In this document: in pieces, positions 1-35,351 of the stretch
Layout of the letters: each line of letters opens with the position of its first letter
Position numbering within the stretch: position 1 is the stretch's first letter
From: Limanda limanda
Taxonomy: Eukaryota > Chordata > Actinopteri > Pleuronectiformes > Pleuronectidae
DNA: 64,000 bases
NCBI RefSeq assembly: GCF_963576545.1
Contig: NC_083651.1
Location: forward strand, 9,111,886 to 9,175,885
Direction: 5' to 3'
The notes under the pieces: generated by a model
Seen by the model: the letters and a program-made list of their open reading frames with translations, nothing else
What the model was told of the DNA's origin: nothing
The model's database searches: none
Translations under genes and position numbers: made by a program

Positions 1-230
1 ATCTCATCAGCGCTTTCAATCTGGATCCTCCGCCGGCCACCTCACTTCTTCAAAGTCGACTTCATTTTAGCATACAAATGGCTCCGTGCTTTTTTTCCGT
101 TGTGTGCATGCATGCGCGTGTGTGTGGCGAGCAGTCCAATCGGTGTGATCTATGCGTGGGTTGGTGCTTGGACGAGTTCTCATATGCGCGCTGCCTGATG
201 AGTCAGCTTGCTATTTCTACTAAAACCAGA

Positions 231-247
231 CACACACACACACACAC

Positions 248-319
<72 letters not shown>
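231..319. repeat. (CA)n microsatellite
   Basis: About 89 bp of nearly pure CA dinucleotides with two small interruptions (CT and TA) near the start. Confidence 0.98.
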
Positions 320-321
<2 letters not shown>

Positions 322-857
322 ACACATTTACAGACATCATGGTGCATTTAATATGATGTGGTTGAAATATGTGAGATGAGAGAGACACAGACAAGAACAG
401 GAAGAGCCAGAAAACCCATGAGAACTACAGATGCAGAGAGTGAGCAGCCAGAGTCCTATTTAAGACCCAGTGTGGCGAAATGATAAGAGTGCGCTGCAAG
501 GGCACCACAGAGAAGGGGCGGGGGGGTCTGAGGTAGAATGCGCTCATCCTTAATCCAGTTTGCAATGTTCTGCTCACCTCTGCGTCTCGCTCTCTCTTAC
601 AATCTTTGAAATGCACAGCGACCAAAGGCAAAGGGAGCAACGGAACACGACAGATGTCGACCTGTCTGTCAGTACGACACCCGAGGTTCTTGCGGAGGGA
701 CTCGTCTGGGAGCGAGTCGGAAAGGGCAGATGGGATGAGGTCGACTCATGGAATTAAGAGAGAAAATGGAAGTTAAATGACGCTTGTGAATGTGACTGCA
801 GCTAATATTGTCTTTAACAGTCAGCGTGTTCATTAGTCGAACATAGTAAATTGACTC

Positions 858-1010
858 TATTTATATCGAGCTTTTCTTGTCTTAACGACCACACAAAGCA
901 CTTTCACATTCACACACACATTTCTTACAACGCAATTCTATGCTGTGCTAACTCTATCACAAACTGCCGGGATAGCCATCAGGGACAATCTGGGGTTCAG
1001 CCTCAAAGGA
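858..1010 (-). repeat. Diverged partial SINE copy
   Basis: TTTATATCGAGCTTTTCTTG and the following CTTAACGACCACACAAAGCA stretch resemble the tail half of the SINE at 43109-43555 in the same orientation. It is degraded and lacks a clear promoter box. Confidence 0.4.
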
Positions 1011-1799
1011 CATTGGTCATTTAGGGTTTGATGGAGCCCTCTGTCTGTTTGTTCATTTTTTCCATATTCGTGAACGTCTTCTGAAAGCTTACGAATGCGG
1101 ACGAAACAGACGAGACACACGAAAAGGAGCAGTACTACCGCTCATCTCAGGGGGCAGTGTAGCCAAGATCATTCGTCACAAAGAAGACATTAAGCAATAG
1201 CAGAACTTTTTGAGAAGAGACTTGTTCCAAGTTGGCTGCTGTAAGTTTCTATATGATGTTACAGTTACAGCAGAACCTCTGGGAGGAGATTGACTGGATA
1301 AAGTGGCAGACCATGAGAGATTGCCCTATGTTGCCCTATAGTTGCTGCATTGCTTAGCAATGGACGTATCTCTATGTAAATAAAGGGGATGTGTTAAAAG
1401 TTGCTTGTTTTGTCCAACAACACATCCTGCAAAGTGGAGACTGATCATTTAACTCTAGTGTACAATCCTGACTGGCTGCTTCATGCACATGTTCCTACAA
1501 CACAGTGATTCCAGAGATTTAGTTTATTCACTCCATCGTATCTGATCATGGACAAGAGTGGACCTGGAACTTAGGGTTCTGGAAAGTATCTGTTCCTGCC
1601 TTTGGATGAAATAAAAAAATATGTGTATTATCGATTAACTGGAATCAATTGAAGGGGATCAGCCAACTTTTAAGATGTTTTAGAGTCCTTGAGATCCCCT
1701 TGTGATCTGTGATAACAGACTAGAGATTATATTCATGGCTTGGAGAAACAGTTTTATCATAGTCACCGTGAATATTCAACTCCAAGATTAATAATTATC

Positions 1800-2056
1800 T
1801 TAAAGGGCCCATATTATGAAAATTCCACTTTTGTGGTGCTTCTACACGTTAATGTTGCTATCTGGCATGTCAACCGTCCCAAAAACTCTGGAAAAAAACA
1901 GGTCAATCTGAGGAGGGCTTTTTTAGACCGGGTAAAAACGCTGCTGTTTTAAATGATCCTTGTGGTATTTTGACCAAAGTATGTTACAGACATTTCATCA
2001 AGACCCCAAGGAACCATATCAACTGTGGTAAAATGGGCATAATATGGGTCCTTTAA
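1800..2056. mobile_element. piggyBac-type MITE with TTAA target duplication
   Basis: TTAA at 1800-1803 and 2053-2056 flank a 249-bp element. Its ends are inverted repeats: AGGGCCCATATTATG on the left and CATAATATGGGTCCT on the right. TTAA duplication is characteristic of piggyBac transposases. The interior has no transposase reading frame, so it is non-autonomous. Confidence 0.85.
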
Positions 2057-2619
2057 ATTTAAATACATTGTCACAAAGCCAAGATGCTCAAAATACATTT
2101 TCTTTCAGCCAAAACAATTGGAACAATACCATCTAGGAATTGGGAAAGGTGTAGAGACGCGTTTACAGTAACTTTACTTTCTCTGCATCATCATTCCCAC
2201 AAAACTCTGCTTCTACTTTCTAACAAACTTCTGTCTTTATCACTCTCTTCATCCATCCATCTCTCTGGGTGTTCACCATTCAGACGCCGTGAAAAAGACC
2301 CACCTGCCGTCCCACTCTGCCTGAACACACTCCCCTTCATTGTGCTGCTGCCTGAATGAGCCTTTTTTTGTTTCGTCTCCCCTGCGTCTTGTGTGGTCGT
2401 CACATTGACGTCCCTTCGCGCGCTGATAACAGCTGAATACACTCCAATGATTTCGTAGCCGACAGCCGCTCATCTGCAGCCACACATGCTGCTTTTCACC
2501 GTCACACGCAGTAATGTGCTGGGCGCTGCAGCGAAGGCAGGACGTGATGTATGGATAAAGAACTTATCTTCTAGTAACAGAATAATGGATGATCTGTGGT
2601 TGTAAAACCTGCTTCGTGT

Positions 2620-3020
2620 ATCAATCAATCAATGAATCAAGTTTTATTTGTATAGCCCATATTCACAAATCACAATTTGTCTCATAGGGCTTTAACATGG
2701 TGTGACATCCTCTGTTCTTAACCCTCAGCAAGAGTAAGGAAAAACTACTAAAAACCCTTTTAACGGGGTAAAAATACGTAGAAACCTTAGAGAGAGGCAC
2801 ATGTGAGGATCCCTCTCCCAGGACGGACAGAAGTGCAATAGATGTCAAGTGTAGGAAAACATCATCAAGATAAAGGTTTTAGCAGCATTGATGAGGGTAA
2901 ACATTTTGAAGGATTACTTCAATACTATATGTCCTCAGTCCTGCTACAATCATGATCAGTCTATGGTCAGCATCCAGAAAGATCATGATCCACCATCAAG
3001 ATGGGAGCACTAGCCGAACC
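2620..3020 (-). mobile_element. 5'-truncated non-LTR-type retroposon copy
   Basis: Same family as 23706-24230, in the opposite orientation. Shared landmarks on the minus strand are a CCCTCATCAATGCTG stretch, a TTCTGTCCGTCCTGGGAGA stretch, and a 3' end reading GGGCTATACAAATAAAA followed by a TTGATTGATTGA-like tail. A simple-repeat tail and truncation at the other end suggest target-primed retroposition. I see no coding capacity. Confidence 0.8.
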
Positions 3021-3486
3021 GGTCTTTTTCTATGGTATAGATGGTAATTCAGAGACTCTTTGGACAGCAAAATCTCCCCCAAAAAATTTGTAATGTGAAG
3101 AGTTTAGGTGATTTCTTTCTTTTCTTTCTCTCTCTTCCTTTTTTTTTATTTGTGTGTGTATGTAAATTGACATACAGAATCAGAGTCAAAATGCCGAATC
3201 TTATATTTTCAGCTTCGGCCACAAAAACATATATGGCTTTGGACGCTTGTACAGTTGTTGCAGACTCACAAGTCAATAATGTGTAAGTGCGTTTAATGTT
3301 TACTTTTTCCTTTGTTATTGATCCTTATTGGCAACTCTGGCGAGCCCCGCAACCCTGAGAGTGGAGTAACATTTACGTCGACATCTTTAACTGAAGTGCT
3401 TTTTCTGTTACGCTGGGAAACCCTTTCAACGACCTGTGATTTGTAGCCTTTTAGTGATAACTCGCAGAGAAATGCTGCAGCTTGTG

Positions 3487-3512
3487 TACGTGTGTGTGTG
3501 TGTGTGTGTGGG
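3487..3512. repeat. (GT)n microsatellite
   Basis: A short run of GT dinucleotides, preceded by TGTACGTG and followed by GGGTGGGTGC. Confidence 0.9.
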
Positions 3513-5753
3513 TGGGTGCGCACAACCCTAGCCTGTGTGTGTTTGTCCTCTATTTGTGGTAATTATATTTGACCTGGCCAATTGGCACCTCTGGCTAACA
3601 GCACCACTCCGTCCTCCATCCAGCCCTTATCTCTCTATCTTCCTCTGTTAGTGCCGTGATTTATTTGGGCGGCAGCAGCTTGCTAGCTTTGTCGCAATGT
3701 TGCATCCATCAGGGCTATTCTTACCCCCTTATGCTGAAGGAAGGATTGTTGTCCACGCTGCCAGGTAGACGATGGATGAAACTGTTGGTCTCAGTAAGAG
3801 CAGTAGCACAGTGCTCCACAAAGCCAACTTTGAAAGCAGAGTCGATTTCTGGTTTTGCTTGTTCTTTGCTGCTTAGGAGAGAAACCAGTTTGATTTAAGG
3901 CAAACCAGGTAAACCGACATGTCGTTATGACTTATGACTGAAAAGCAGCAACCTGAGTGCTGATGGCGTCTTGGCTCTATAGACTCGGGCTACATCCACA
4001 CTGCTACGTTTTTGTTTTTACACAAGGCACCCATCACTCATTTGTAAACCTCCATTCACATGACCGTTTCCAGAAGAAAACAGACAGCATCAACCTTGGC
4101 GACCAGTGTATTGTGTATAAATACCTGTGTAGTGTACATGTAGTGAATATGTGTTTTTAGGCATGTTGATATGGACGTGGATTCAAATGGATACAGAGCC
4201 AAAATGCTTGTGTGGACAGAGATCGTCAATAGGCCTAGTAAAATGGATGTAGTGTTAGTCTCATAGCAAAATGTGACATTATGCCAACATTTTGGTTCTG
4301 AGTCGTCAAAGTTAAGAAGTTGTCTTGAGATATAAAAACAACTCTGACAGTTGTACTGCTGATTTTGGTTTCTCTTCACGCTCTTCTTTATTTAATATTA
4401 GATGGTGGTTTGCAAAACAAGCTTTGAGGTGCATTGATTGAGTTTCTGCACCTTTATTCACGGGCTCTCTGGACTCTTGATGAATTTGTTAACACATCTG
4501 TTGAAACTGAAGGTGTCGGACAAGGAAAGTGTTCAACGTAAGGATTCCCGAATATTTTTTTCATGCATGTGGACATGAGGAGAGAGAGCAAATAGCGTGA
4601 GAGGGAGCTCGATAAGATAGAATCTGGAAACAGAAGAGACCAATAATGCAGCAATGGAGGAAACACTGTAAATAATGAGGAGAATGTTGAGGTAAAGGAA
4701 ATTGTACGAATCAGATTTTGTAGTGACTGTTGCTTCAGCCAAATCACTACTCACACTTCCGCTTCCATAAACATTACATTTTATAATTAAGAGGTGGAAT
4801 TTGGTGTTGGTTTCATTTCCGCCTGAGGGGCTTTGGCTGTGTTTGTGTGTGATTGCATGTGTATGGTTGTTTGTGGCCAACATTGACCTGGCAGCAGCGT
4901 GAGGCCGAGGCAGCTCCGCCCGCCTGCAGCAAGAGTTTAAAACATTAGGAAACCACTAAGTGGCCATAGAGGAAAACCACTGACCATTAGGATCTCTGCT
5001 ACAGTCTGTGTGTGTGTGGGCTCATGGCTGCTTGTTAAAACCAGCATATGTGAGACTTCCTCGTTCCTCAGCATCACCTCCTATAGGACCCCTGTACAGA
5101 GGTGTGAACTTTCCTGTACTAGGGGAACTTACAGGTCAGTCTCCTGCAAACCCAATTTACTGTTGGCGGAGGCTGCCAGCCTGTCAGCAGGCCTCTGGAG
5201 TTCACAGCAGCTAAGCCTCTATGACCAATCAGAGGAACACTTCACCAGCCAAGGGCTGAGGGAGGCAGAGTGATGGTTTTCACACAGTGGATGTATTTAT
5301 TACTGCTCCACATCACTGTTGCTTTTATTAAAGGCTTTGTTCTGGCTGCAGTGCACTGTAATCATTTCTCCTGCTCTCTCATACCCAATTTCTGTCCACC
5401 CTTTCTTTATGCCTTGATTTCGACTGGCGTTATGTCAGGCACCAGCTCGCCACCTTTCAAATTCCCTGATACTGACAAAGTCAAAATACTCTCTGCTCCT
5501 TTTCAGGGAGAACGATGCAAATCCAAAACAAGCAAGTGACTTTGAAAGCCAGTTGATGTAAGTTGATGACAGACTCATATCAAACAGTTGTCCTTTTATG
5601 TGCAAATTGGTGTCAGTGTTTCACGAACGATTATTTGTATAAGACAGAAGTACCACTTCTCTCAAGGGCTCCCAACAGATCTGACCTTTTGATCATTTGC
5701 TAAGATAAATTTAACTTGACCAAAGTAAGACTGTCAGACATTCTCATATCAAT

Positions 5754-6137
5754 AATTTATACTCGAGCCCGACCAACAGGGATTATTGGGGCAAATACTG
5801 ATACGGAGGTTAAACATTTCTGATTTGGATATATTGGCCAATGAAAAATATCTAGGCAATGGTGTTTGCACACACAAGTAGATATAAGTGCCCTCTATGA
5901 CTTGTTTCGTAAGATCCAGAAATTAATCCCATAGAGGAAAAAAAGACTTGTCTCGCAATGTTAAAAAAGGATATTTTAATTGGTTCTTACCTGATCCTTG
6001 CACAAAATGTTATGGTTATCTCATCAGTAGCTTTTTTGCATAACGGGGTTAAAAAAATAACACACAGCAGAAGTAAAAAAAAAACACATTGTTAAAGGCT
6101 TCTACCAACCGATAAATCCATCGGGCTCTAATTTAAA
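5754..6137. mobile_element. Small hAT-like non-autonomous element
   Basis: The left end CTCGAGCCCGACCAAC (from 5762) and the right end GATGGATTTATCGG-type sequence in inverted form (to 6129) resemble hAT termini of the AGAGCCCGACCGATA kind. Flanking 8-mers AATTTATA (5754-5761) and AATTTAAA (6130-6137) match at 7 of 8 positions. About 368 bp, without coding capacity. Confidence 0.6.
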
Positions 6138-6292
6138 AACATTATTCTTGTATCTGGAGCCGGTAGCTTGTAAAATATGTAGTCTTCAAAGTATCAGACT
6201 CCACCTGTACTCAGATCTCTTGATGCTTGTCTCATTTTGAAGGTTGGACTGTAGGGTGTCTACATGCTCACAACACTGGTGGCTTTGTTTTA

Positions 6293-6680
6293 TTAAAGGT
6301 TCAATGTGTAGAATCTAGTGATATCTAGTGGGGAGGTGACACGTTGCAGCTGAATTCCCCTCACCTCATCCTCCGATTTAACAACATGAAATAGAACCTG
6401 TTGTCAGCTGTCAGTTGTCATAAAAAACTCAAAAGGTGTTTAATTTGTCGAGTTAAGGCTCTTGTAAAAAAAACATGGGGGCCTCCGTAGAGACTCCCGG
6501 TGTAAATATAAAGTATTGAACTATAAAGCGCCCATTCTAGAATTAGGAAAATAATTCATAAAATTTAGATGAAGCACACCTATGTGAGTAGATCTGTATG
6601 GTATCAACATAATGAGGAACGTAATCTTCCATGTTATAGCCAATCAATAATGCAATATTATATATTATTTATATTTGTAT
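6293..6680. repeat. Interspersed repeat, possibly TTAA-flanked MITE, right end unclear
   Basis: Begins TTAAAGGTTCAATGTGTAG, followed by AATCTAGTGATATCTAGTGG, then a CCCCTCACCTCATCCTCC stretch and GCGCCCATTCTAGAA. I recognise this as a family common in teleost genomes that normally ends in the inverted form of its start. The right terminus is too diverged here to place. Confidence 0.45.
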
Positions 6681-7832
6681 AATATTTGTTTATATTTGCA
6701 TTACTAGGATGAACTGAAAAGAAGTCAGATAAATGGAAATGGTTGATCTTTTCATCCATGTCGTTCTGTCTCCTATCACATTACCTTCTTATATACTTAT
6801 GAAGCATTTCCTTTTACTCTCTCTTCCTCTGTCTCGTAGCTTGTCTCAGCAATAGCTTCTTTCTCCGTGATGCTTCAGCTTCTTTTTATTCACCAGGGAC
6901 TAAAGTCGTGCATCAGGGACAGCAGGGACTTTCTGGCAGCCAGCCGTCTCACTTTTTGTTTTTTTGACCGGGTACCATCAGTCTTCAGCCTGGCTCCCAC
7001 TGGGCCTAATTGGATGTATTAGGGCTGAGTGCTAGCAGGAGTTCGCTGTGCTTCCGATTCATCATCACGGACTTCCTAAATGGCCGGCTCAGCCCAGCAC
7101 GTTCGTGGAGAGGTGAAAAAAATAAAAAAATTCCAGGGACAGACTCTCTCTCCCACAGAGAGAGGCCGGGGAGTGGGAGGCTGTCAGTGGTCGTCTCCTG
7201 AGAGTGGGGAGAAAAAAAGACGTCGCTTGTGTGGAGAGGCAGGAGCGTGCACATATGTTTAAATAAGACAGACCCTCCAGACAGCCTTTACTGACATACT
7301 CCCAGAGTTTCAGCGCTACACTTAATAACGGCAGATTCCAATCCATAATTTATCAGTTTTGGTGATCATATTTGCAATTACACACTGAAGGCCTGTCATT
7401 AAAGGCGAGGGGAACTATTGTTTTTATGTCTAGTTGTTAAAAGCCCTGTAATAAAAGGAGACACTGGTTTTAACAGCATTCACAAATGATTTAAAATGTC
7501 AATTACACACCCACAGAGAGAAAGGAGCAGATTTATGTTCCGGTGCCAATCGTCCAGACATATTGTTATATGGGCTGCTGGGTTTTGCTGCTCAGTCTGT
7601 TTAAAATTTAACAGGCCATGTTCCGTGGCCTCTCTGTTTTGATATAGTGAGCTACCGGGCACGCACGCTGCTGAATTAAATATCCGCCGGTGCCCGGTAG
7701 ACTTGTCCAAGTGATTCTCTCACAAACTGTGGCACACCCACAGCAAAAAGACAAGCGCTTACAGTGTTCAGCAATGAGCAGGTGTTCAGAAAACATGCGT
7801 GATCATGCACACACACACTTGCTCACACACAC

Positions 7833-8100
7833 GGCTGTTGCTGAGGGGTAAAGCGGTCGTCCTCCAACCTGAAGGTCGGCAGTTCGATCCCCAGTCTTCC
7901 CCATATGCACTCAGAAGTGTCCTTGGGCAACAAGATGCTGAATCCCGAATTGCCCCTCATAGAACCACAAAGTGCTGCTAATAGATGCACTGTATGAATG
8001 TGTGTGTGAATGGGTGAATGTAAGACTGTACTGTAAAGAGCTTTGAGTGGTCATCAAGACTAGAAATGCACTATATAAATACAAAACCATTTACCATTTA
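7833..8100 (+). mobile_element. tRNA-derived SINE
   Basis: The head carries an A-box-like GCTGAGGGGTAAAGCGG and a B-box GCAGTTCGATCCCC, the two parts of an internal RNA polymerase III promoter. The body has GTCCTTGGGCAACAAGATGC and the tail reads CACTATATAAATACAAAACC followed by ATTTACCATTTA. It is the same family as the copies at 43109-43555. Confidence 0.85.
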
Positions 8101-8999
8101 CACACCCTCTTAAATTCCGGTGTATCTGCAGATTCGGCTGACAGCCCTCTGCACCGCCTGGTTTAGAAATTAGCTTTTCTATTCCCATCTAACGGCCCTC
8201 GGTCCACCCACAGTGCTTCTAATTGACTTTTAAGGAGCTGTGTTTTAACAGAAAGAGGCATCAGGAGGATTTGGCTGATGTTTTATGCATTTGCAGAAAG
8301 GTCAGAGTGAGATCTAAAACGCCCACTTCTCCTTCTCCGAAAAGGAAATTCTCATTAATTAAACAAACTGGAGTGAAGGATGAGATCAGACAGGAGTGTG
8401 TTCTGTTCAAAATCCATGTAGTAACCTCGAATATACTATGCATCCTATATATGTCACATCATCCAGTTTAATACAAGATTTACAGACGAGCAAGTCCACA
8501 CACTGTAAAACTCCCAATAACAATTTTATTCTTTCATTTAACAAGGCAGCGTTTTGATCTGTAGGAGCTGCGGCAGAGAACTGTATTTTATAGGAGAGAC
8601 GGCAATCAAGTCAAATCATCACCTGTTCAATTTGAAAAAGATTTATGATTTTCTGGCGCTTCTCTCCCCTGGTGTGCCCGTCTTTACTAGAGACTGTTTT
8701 CTGCTTTCACGTCTGCAAATCGAAAAACGTTGCGAGAAAAAATATTTATCGGGAGCTTAACAGTGTGCAGATGACCTCTTTTGTATGAAAAAAGAAAAAC
8801 GTGAATGACTGTAATTATGCACAACAAGCTGGCGTCACAAAGAGAGATTCTTCTTTACATCAGACTCATTTTCAGCTCCAAAGGACGCAGCCTCTGAGGC
8901 GGGACACCCACTCTTCTCTTGCACCTGTGTGTCCATGAATACACAAGAAATAGATGTAAACTTTGGAAGTCCAAACCTGATTAGAAATAAGATTAAGAT

Positions 9000-9335
9000 A
9001 CATTTATTTATCCCAAACACATGCACAGACATGCACAAGCACACTCATGCAAGGAGGGAAATTTAACCTCTGCTTTTAACCCATCTGGTGCAGGACACAC
9101 AGAGCAGTGGGCAGCCATGTACGGCGCCCGGGGAGCAGATGGTTGGGGGAGTAAGGTGCCTTGCTCAGGGGCACTAGACAGGGTAGGGAGAATCCTCTTG
9201 GATTTTTGGACAGATCAATCCAGGTTCGTCTTTTTGTTGTTTCTCCGTGGAGTCGAACCAGAGAAACAGAACGAGAGACATTTTCTGCCCATAGACCAAG
9301 TTTCTGCCACTAGTCCACCGCCTCTCCCCTACACT
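9000..9335 (-). mobile_element. tRNA-derived SINE of a second family
   Basis: On the minus strand the head reads GGACTAGTGGCAG (A-box-like) and later GGTTCGACTCC (B-box). The body on the plus strand has GGTGCCTTGCTCAGGGGCAC and GGGCAGCCATGTACGGCGCC, landmarks I associate with a common fish SINE. The tail lies near 9000 (TTTATTTATCCC). Confidence 0.75.
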
Positions 9336-11686
9336 ACATACACTACAATACACTACATGGCCAGTATTTGTATTTGGACAGTTGGACATTGTCATCGATT
9401 ATTTAGTCAACTGCTTAAACAGCCTGTGTGCTTCTGGTTCAAGGCTTGACACCTGATTCTTGATCCTGGTTGTGGAGATCTGCTCTCATCCGACAACAGC
9501 AGCATTTGTGAGCTGCAGCACTGGTGTTGTTTGTCTAAGGTTTTTTAGGTTTGAGGTCAGGACTCTTTGCAGGCCAGTCAAGTTTTTCCAAACTTTCTCC
9601 TAACAGACCAGTGTTTTCCTCGTGGAATAATGTTAACAAGTAGGACCTTGACAGACTATTGCCTATAAGGTAAAAGCACATCGCTTTCCAAAATATAAAG
9701 TATATAAAGTTTGCTTCAACATTTGCCTCAAGTGGAAACTAAGGGGTCTTACCCAAAAAGTACAGGTTCTACTTTGTATATAAATCTGCTATGATCAGCT
9801 CATACACGTGGTAATAAATGAGTTTTCTTTTCAGCATTTAAGATTTGACCCCTTAATTATACATCCCTGTCACCAATTTTTCTGAATTTCCATCCAGCTA
9901 ATAAAGTTTATCTCTTCTTACTGGGATACACGGCAATTGAGTTGTTGTTGATTGAGCTTTTTAATGTTTTGACTGGTATTTCCCTCTGCGTCACAGTGAG
10001 TCACAGGGTGAATCAGGACTAAATGTGAGTTCCCTGAGGTCGGACGCCCCCCGGCCTGCCTCGCAGCGCTCTTTACCCAAAACTAATTAGGCTTCAAATC
10101 CTCCCCTTTTATACAACATTATTTATTCCATCCTTGAACGACGCACTTATAAATTGTTCTGCTTAGCTGATCCCTGTAATAGAGTTTGTGCGTGCGTGTG
10201 TGTAAGTGTGTGTGTTAGTAATCAGAAAACCAAATGAGAACTCTGCGGCCACGGTGACGATGCAAAGCCACGCATCAAAGCCTTCCCAGACACAATATGG
10301 TCGACCTTGAGCCAAAATGGCAACACGCTCTTCCCTGCGCCCTTTTTAAATGGACTATTAGGATCACTGAACTGTGAATATGTGGCCAACCTCATTATGA
10401 TTATTGTTTTATCTGTATTGGAGATTGCATCCGGCGTCGCTGTAATAGTGTCCCTTTATTAAAATGACACAGAGGAAGGTTAGCAGGCAGTACGTCTCGC
10501 TCTGGAAGGAAGTGGTCGTCCTCCAGCTGTGCCACAGATCTTTCTCTCTCCCTCTCTTCCTCTGTGTGCCTCGCCTGCCGCTCGCTCGCCCTCAGTCTGT
10601 GGGGTCACCTCTGATGTGCTGGCTAAGCAGTAATGTCCGTTGGATCCAGGCCGACCTCGTGGCTCACTGTGGAGCCTCAGACGTGGCACGGAGAGCTGTA
10701 ACAACACTCCGAGGTTCCTCATCCTCCAGGCTAAACACCGCGGGGCTCTTCAAATAAACCGCGATGGTCGGTGCCAGCAGAGGAGAAAAATAAAAACAAC
10801 AAGCTGAATGGAGAGAACGGAGGAAGGGAAGTTGCGACGCTTTGATGAAGGAGAGGAGGGAGTAAGAAAGAGGGAGACAAAGAGGAGTTCTTCACACTCC
10901 TCTCATCCTGCGTGTCTGAGGTGTCCACATCAGCTCTGGCAGCTCAGCGTCGTCATTAGCAGCTTTAGATTTCATTAGCCATTATTAGGCCTCAGTTTTA
11001 CTGGAGGAGTTCGCAAACATTTAATCACAGTTTGTGCGATGCAGCGTGTGTGGTGTTGTTTATGAGACAGATGAACCTGAGTCTCGTCCTAACCCTGAAT
11101 GCAAAGTCTACTGAGTCGCAGTCAAGATGGACGACGTGCCAGCTCCGCAAAAGTGAATCCAAAATGTCTGGATCAATGCCCAGGGGTTGGATGCAGATTA
11201 GGCCGTCTCCTCCTTGTCAGTGAGTGGGACATGAACCAAAGAAAACAGTCAGAGTACAAGTTCTCAAAGGTTGTTGTCACACTGATGTTTGATCGGGTGT
11301 TTTTCGTATGAGTTTGGTTTTCTTTAGTTATGAAATAAAAACATGGTCCGACGTCATGTTTGGCAGATATGACTCACGATTGGGCGCATGGGTGTATCGG
11401 CAGGACCTCGCCACTGCAGCTCCATCCTCTACTGCAAAGACTTATGCTCAAAATCTGAAAGAGCGGTGGTCCAAGGTCACGGTGGTCAAAGGTCACAGTG
11501 CCAAAATGTGTATAGACTTAATACGCGATAGGGCTGTGATATGTGGTTTTTAGGGTATCTGTGTTTCTACTTGTTCTAGTCCGGTACATTCACAGCGTTG
11601 TGTACGATTGTCTTTTGGAACAACTACTCAGTTTGCTGACACCACACTCTTCCTCCCTCCTCCTCCTCCTCTCCTGTCCCCTGCAG

Positions 11687-35351
<23,665 letters not shown>

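Larger units (their letters stand above)
1..11686 (+). other. Region upstream of the PSI exon, probably a long sema5b intron
   Basis: I see no exon here that I can assign. No Sema-domain motifs were found, although a short exon without an obvious motif could have been missed by eye. The region contains a CA microsatellite, a piggyBac-type MITE, a retroposon copy, a hAT-like element, two SINEs and further diverged repeats, listed separately. The short open frames translate to low-complexity or repeat sequence. Confidence 0.6.
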
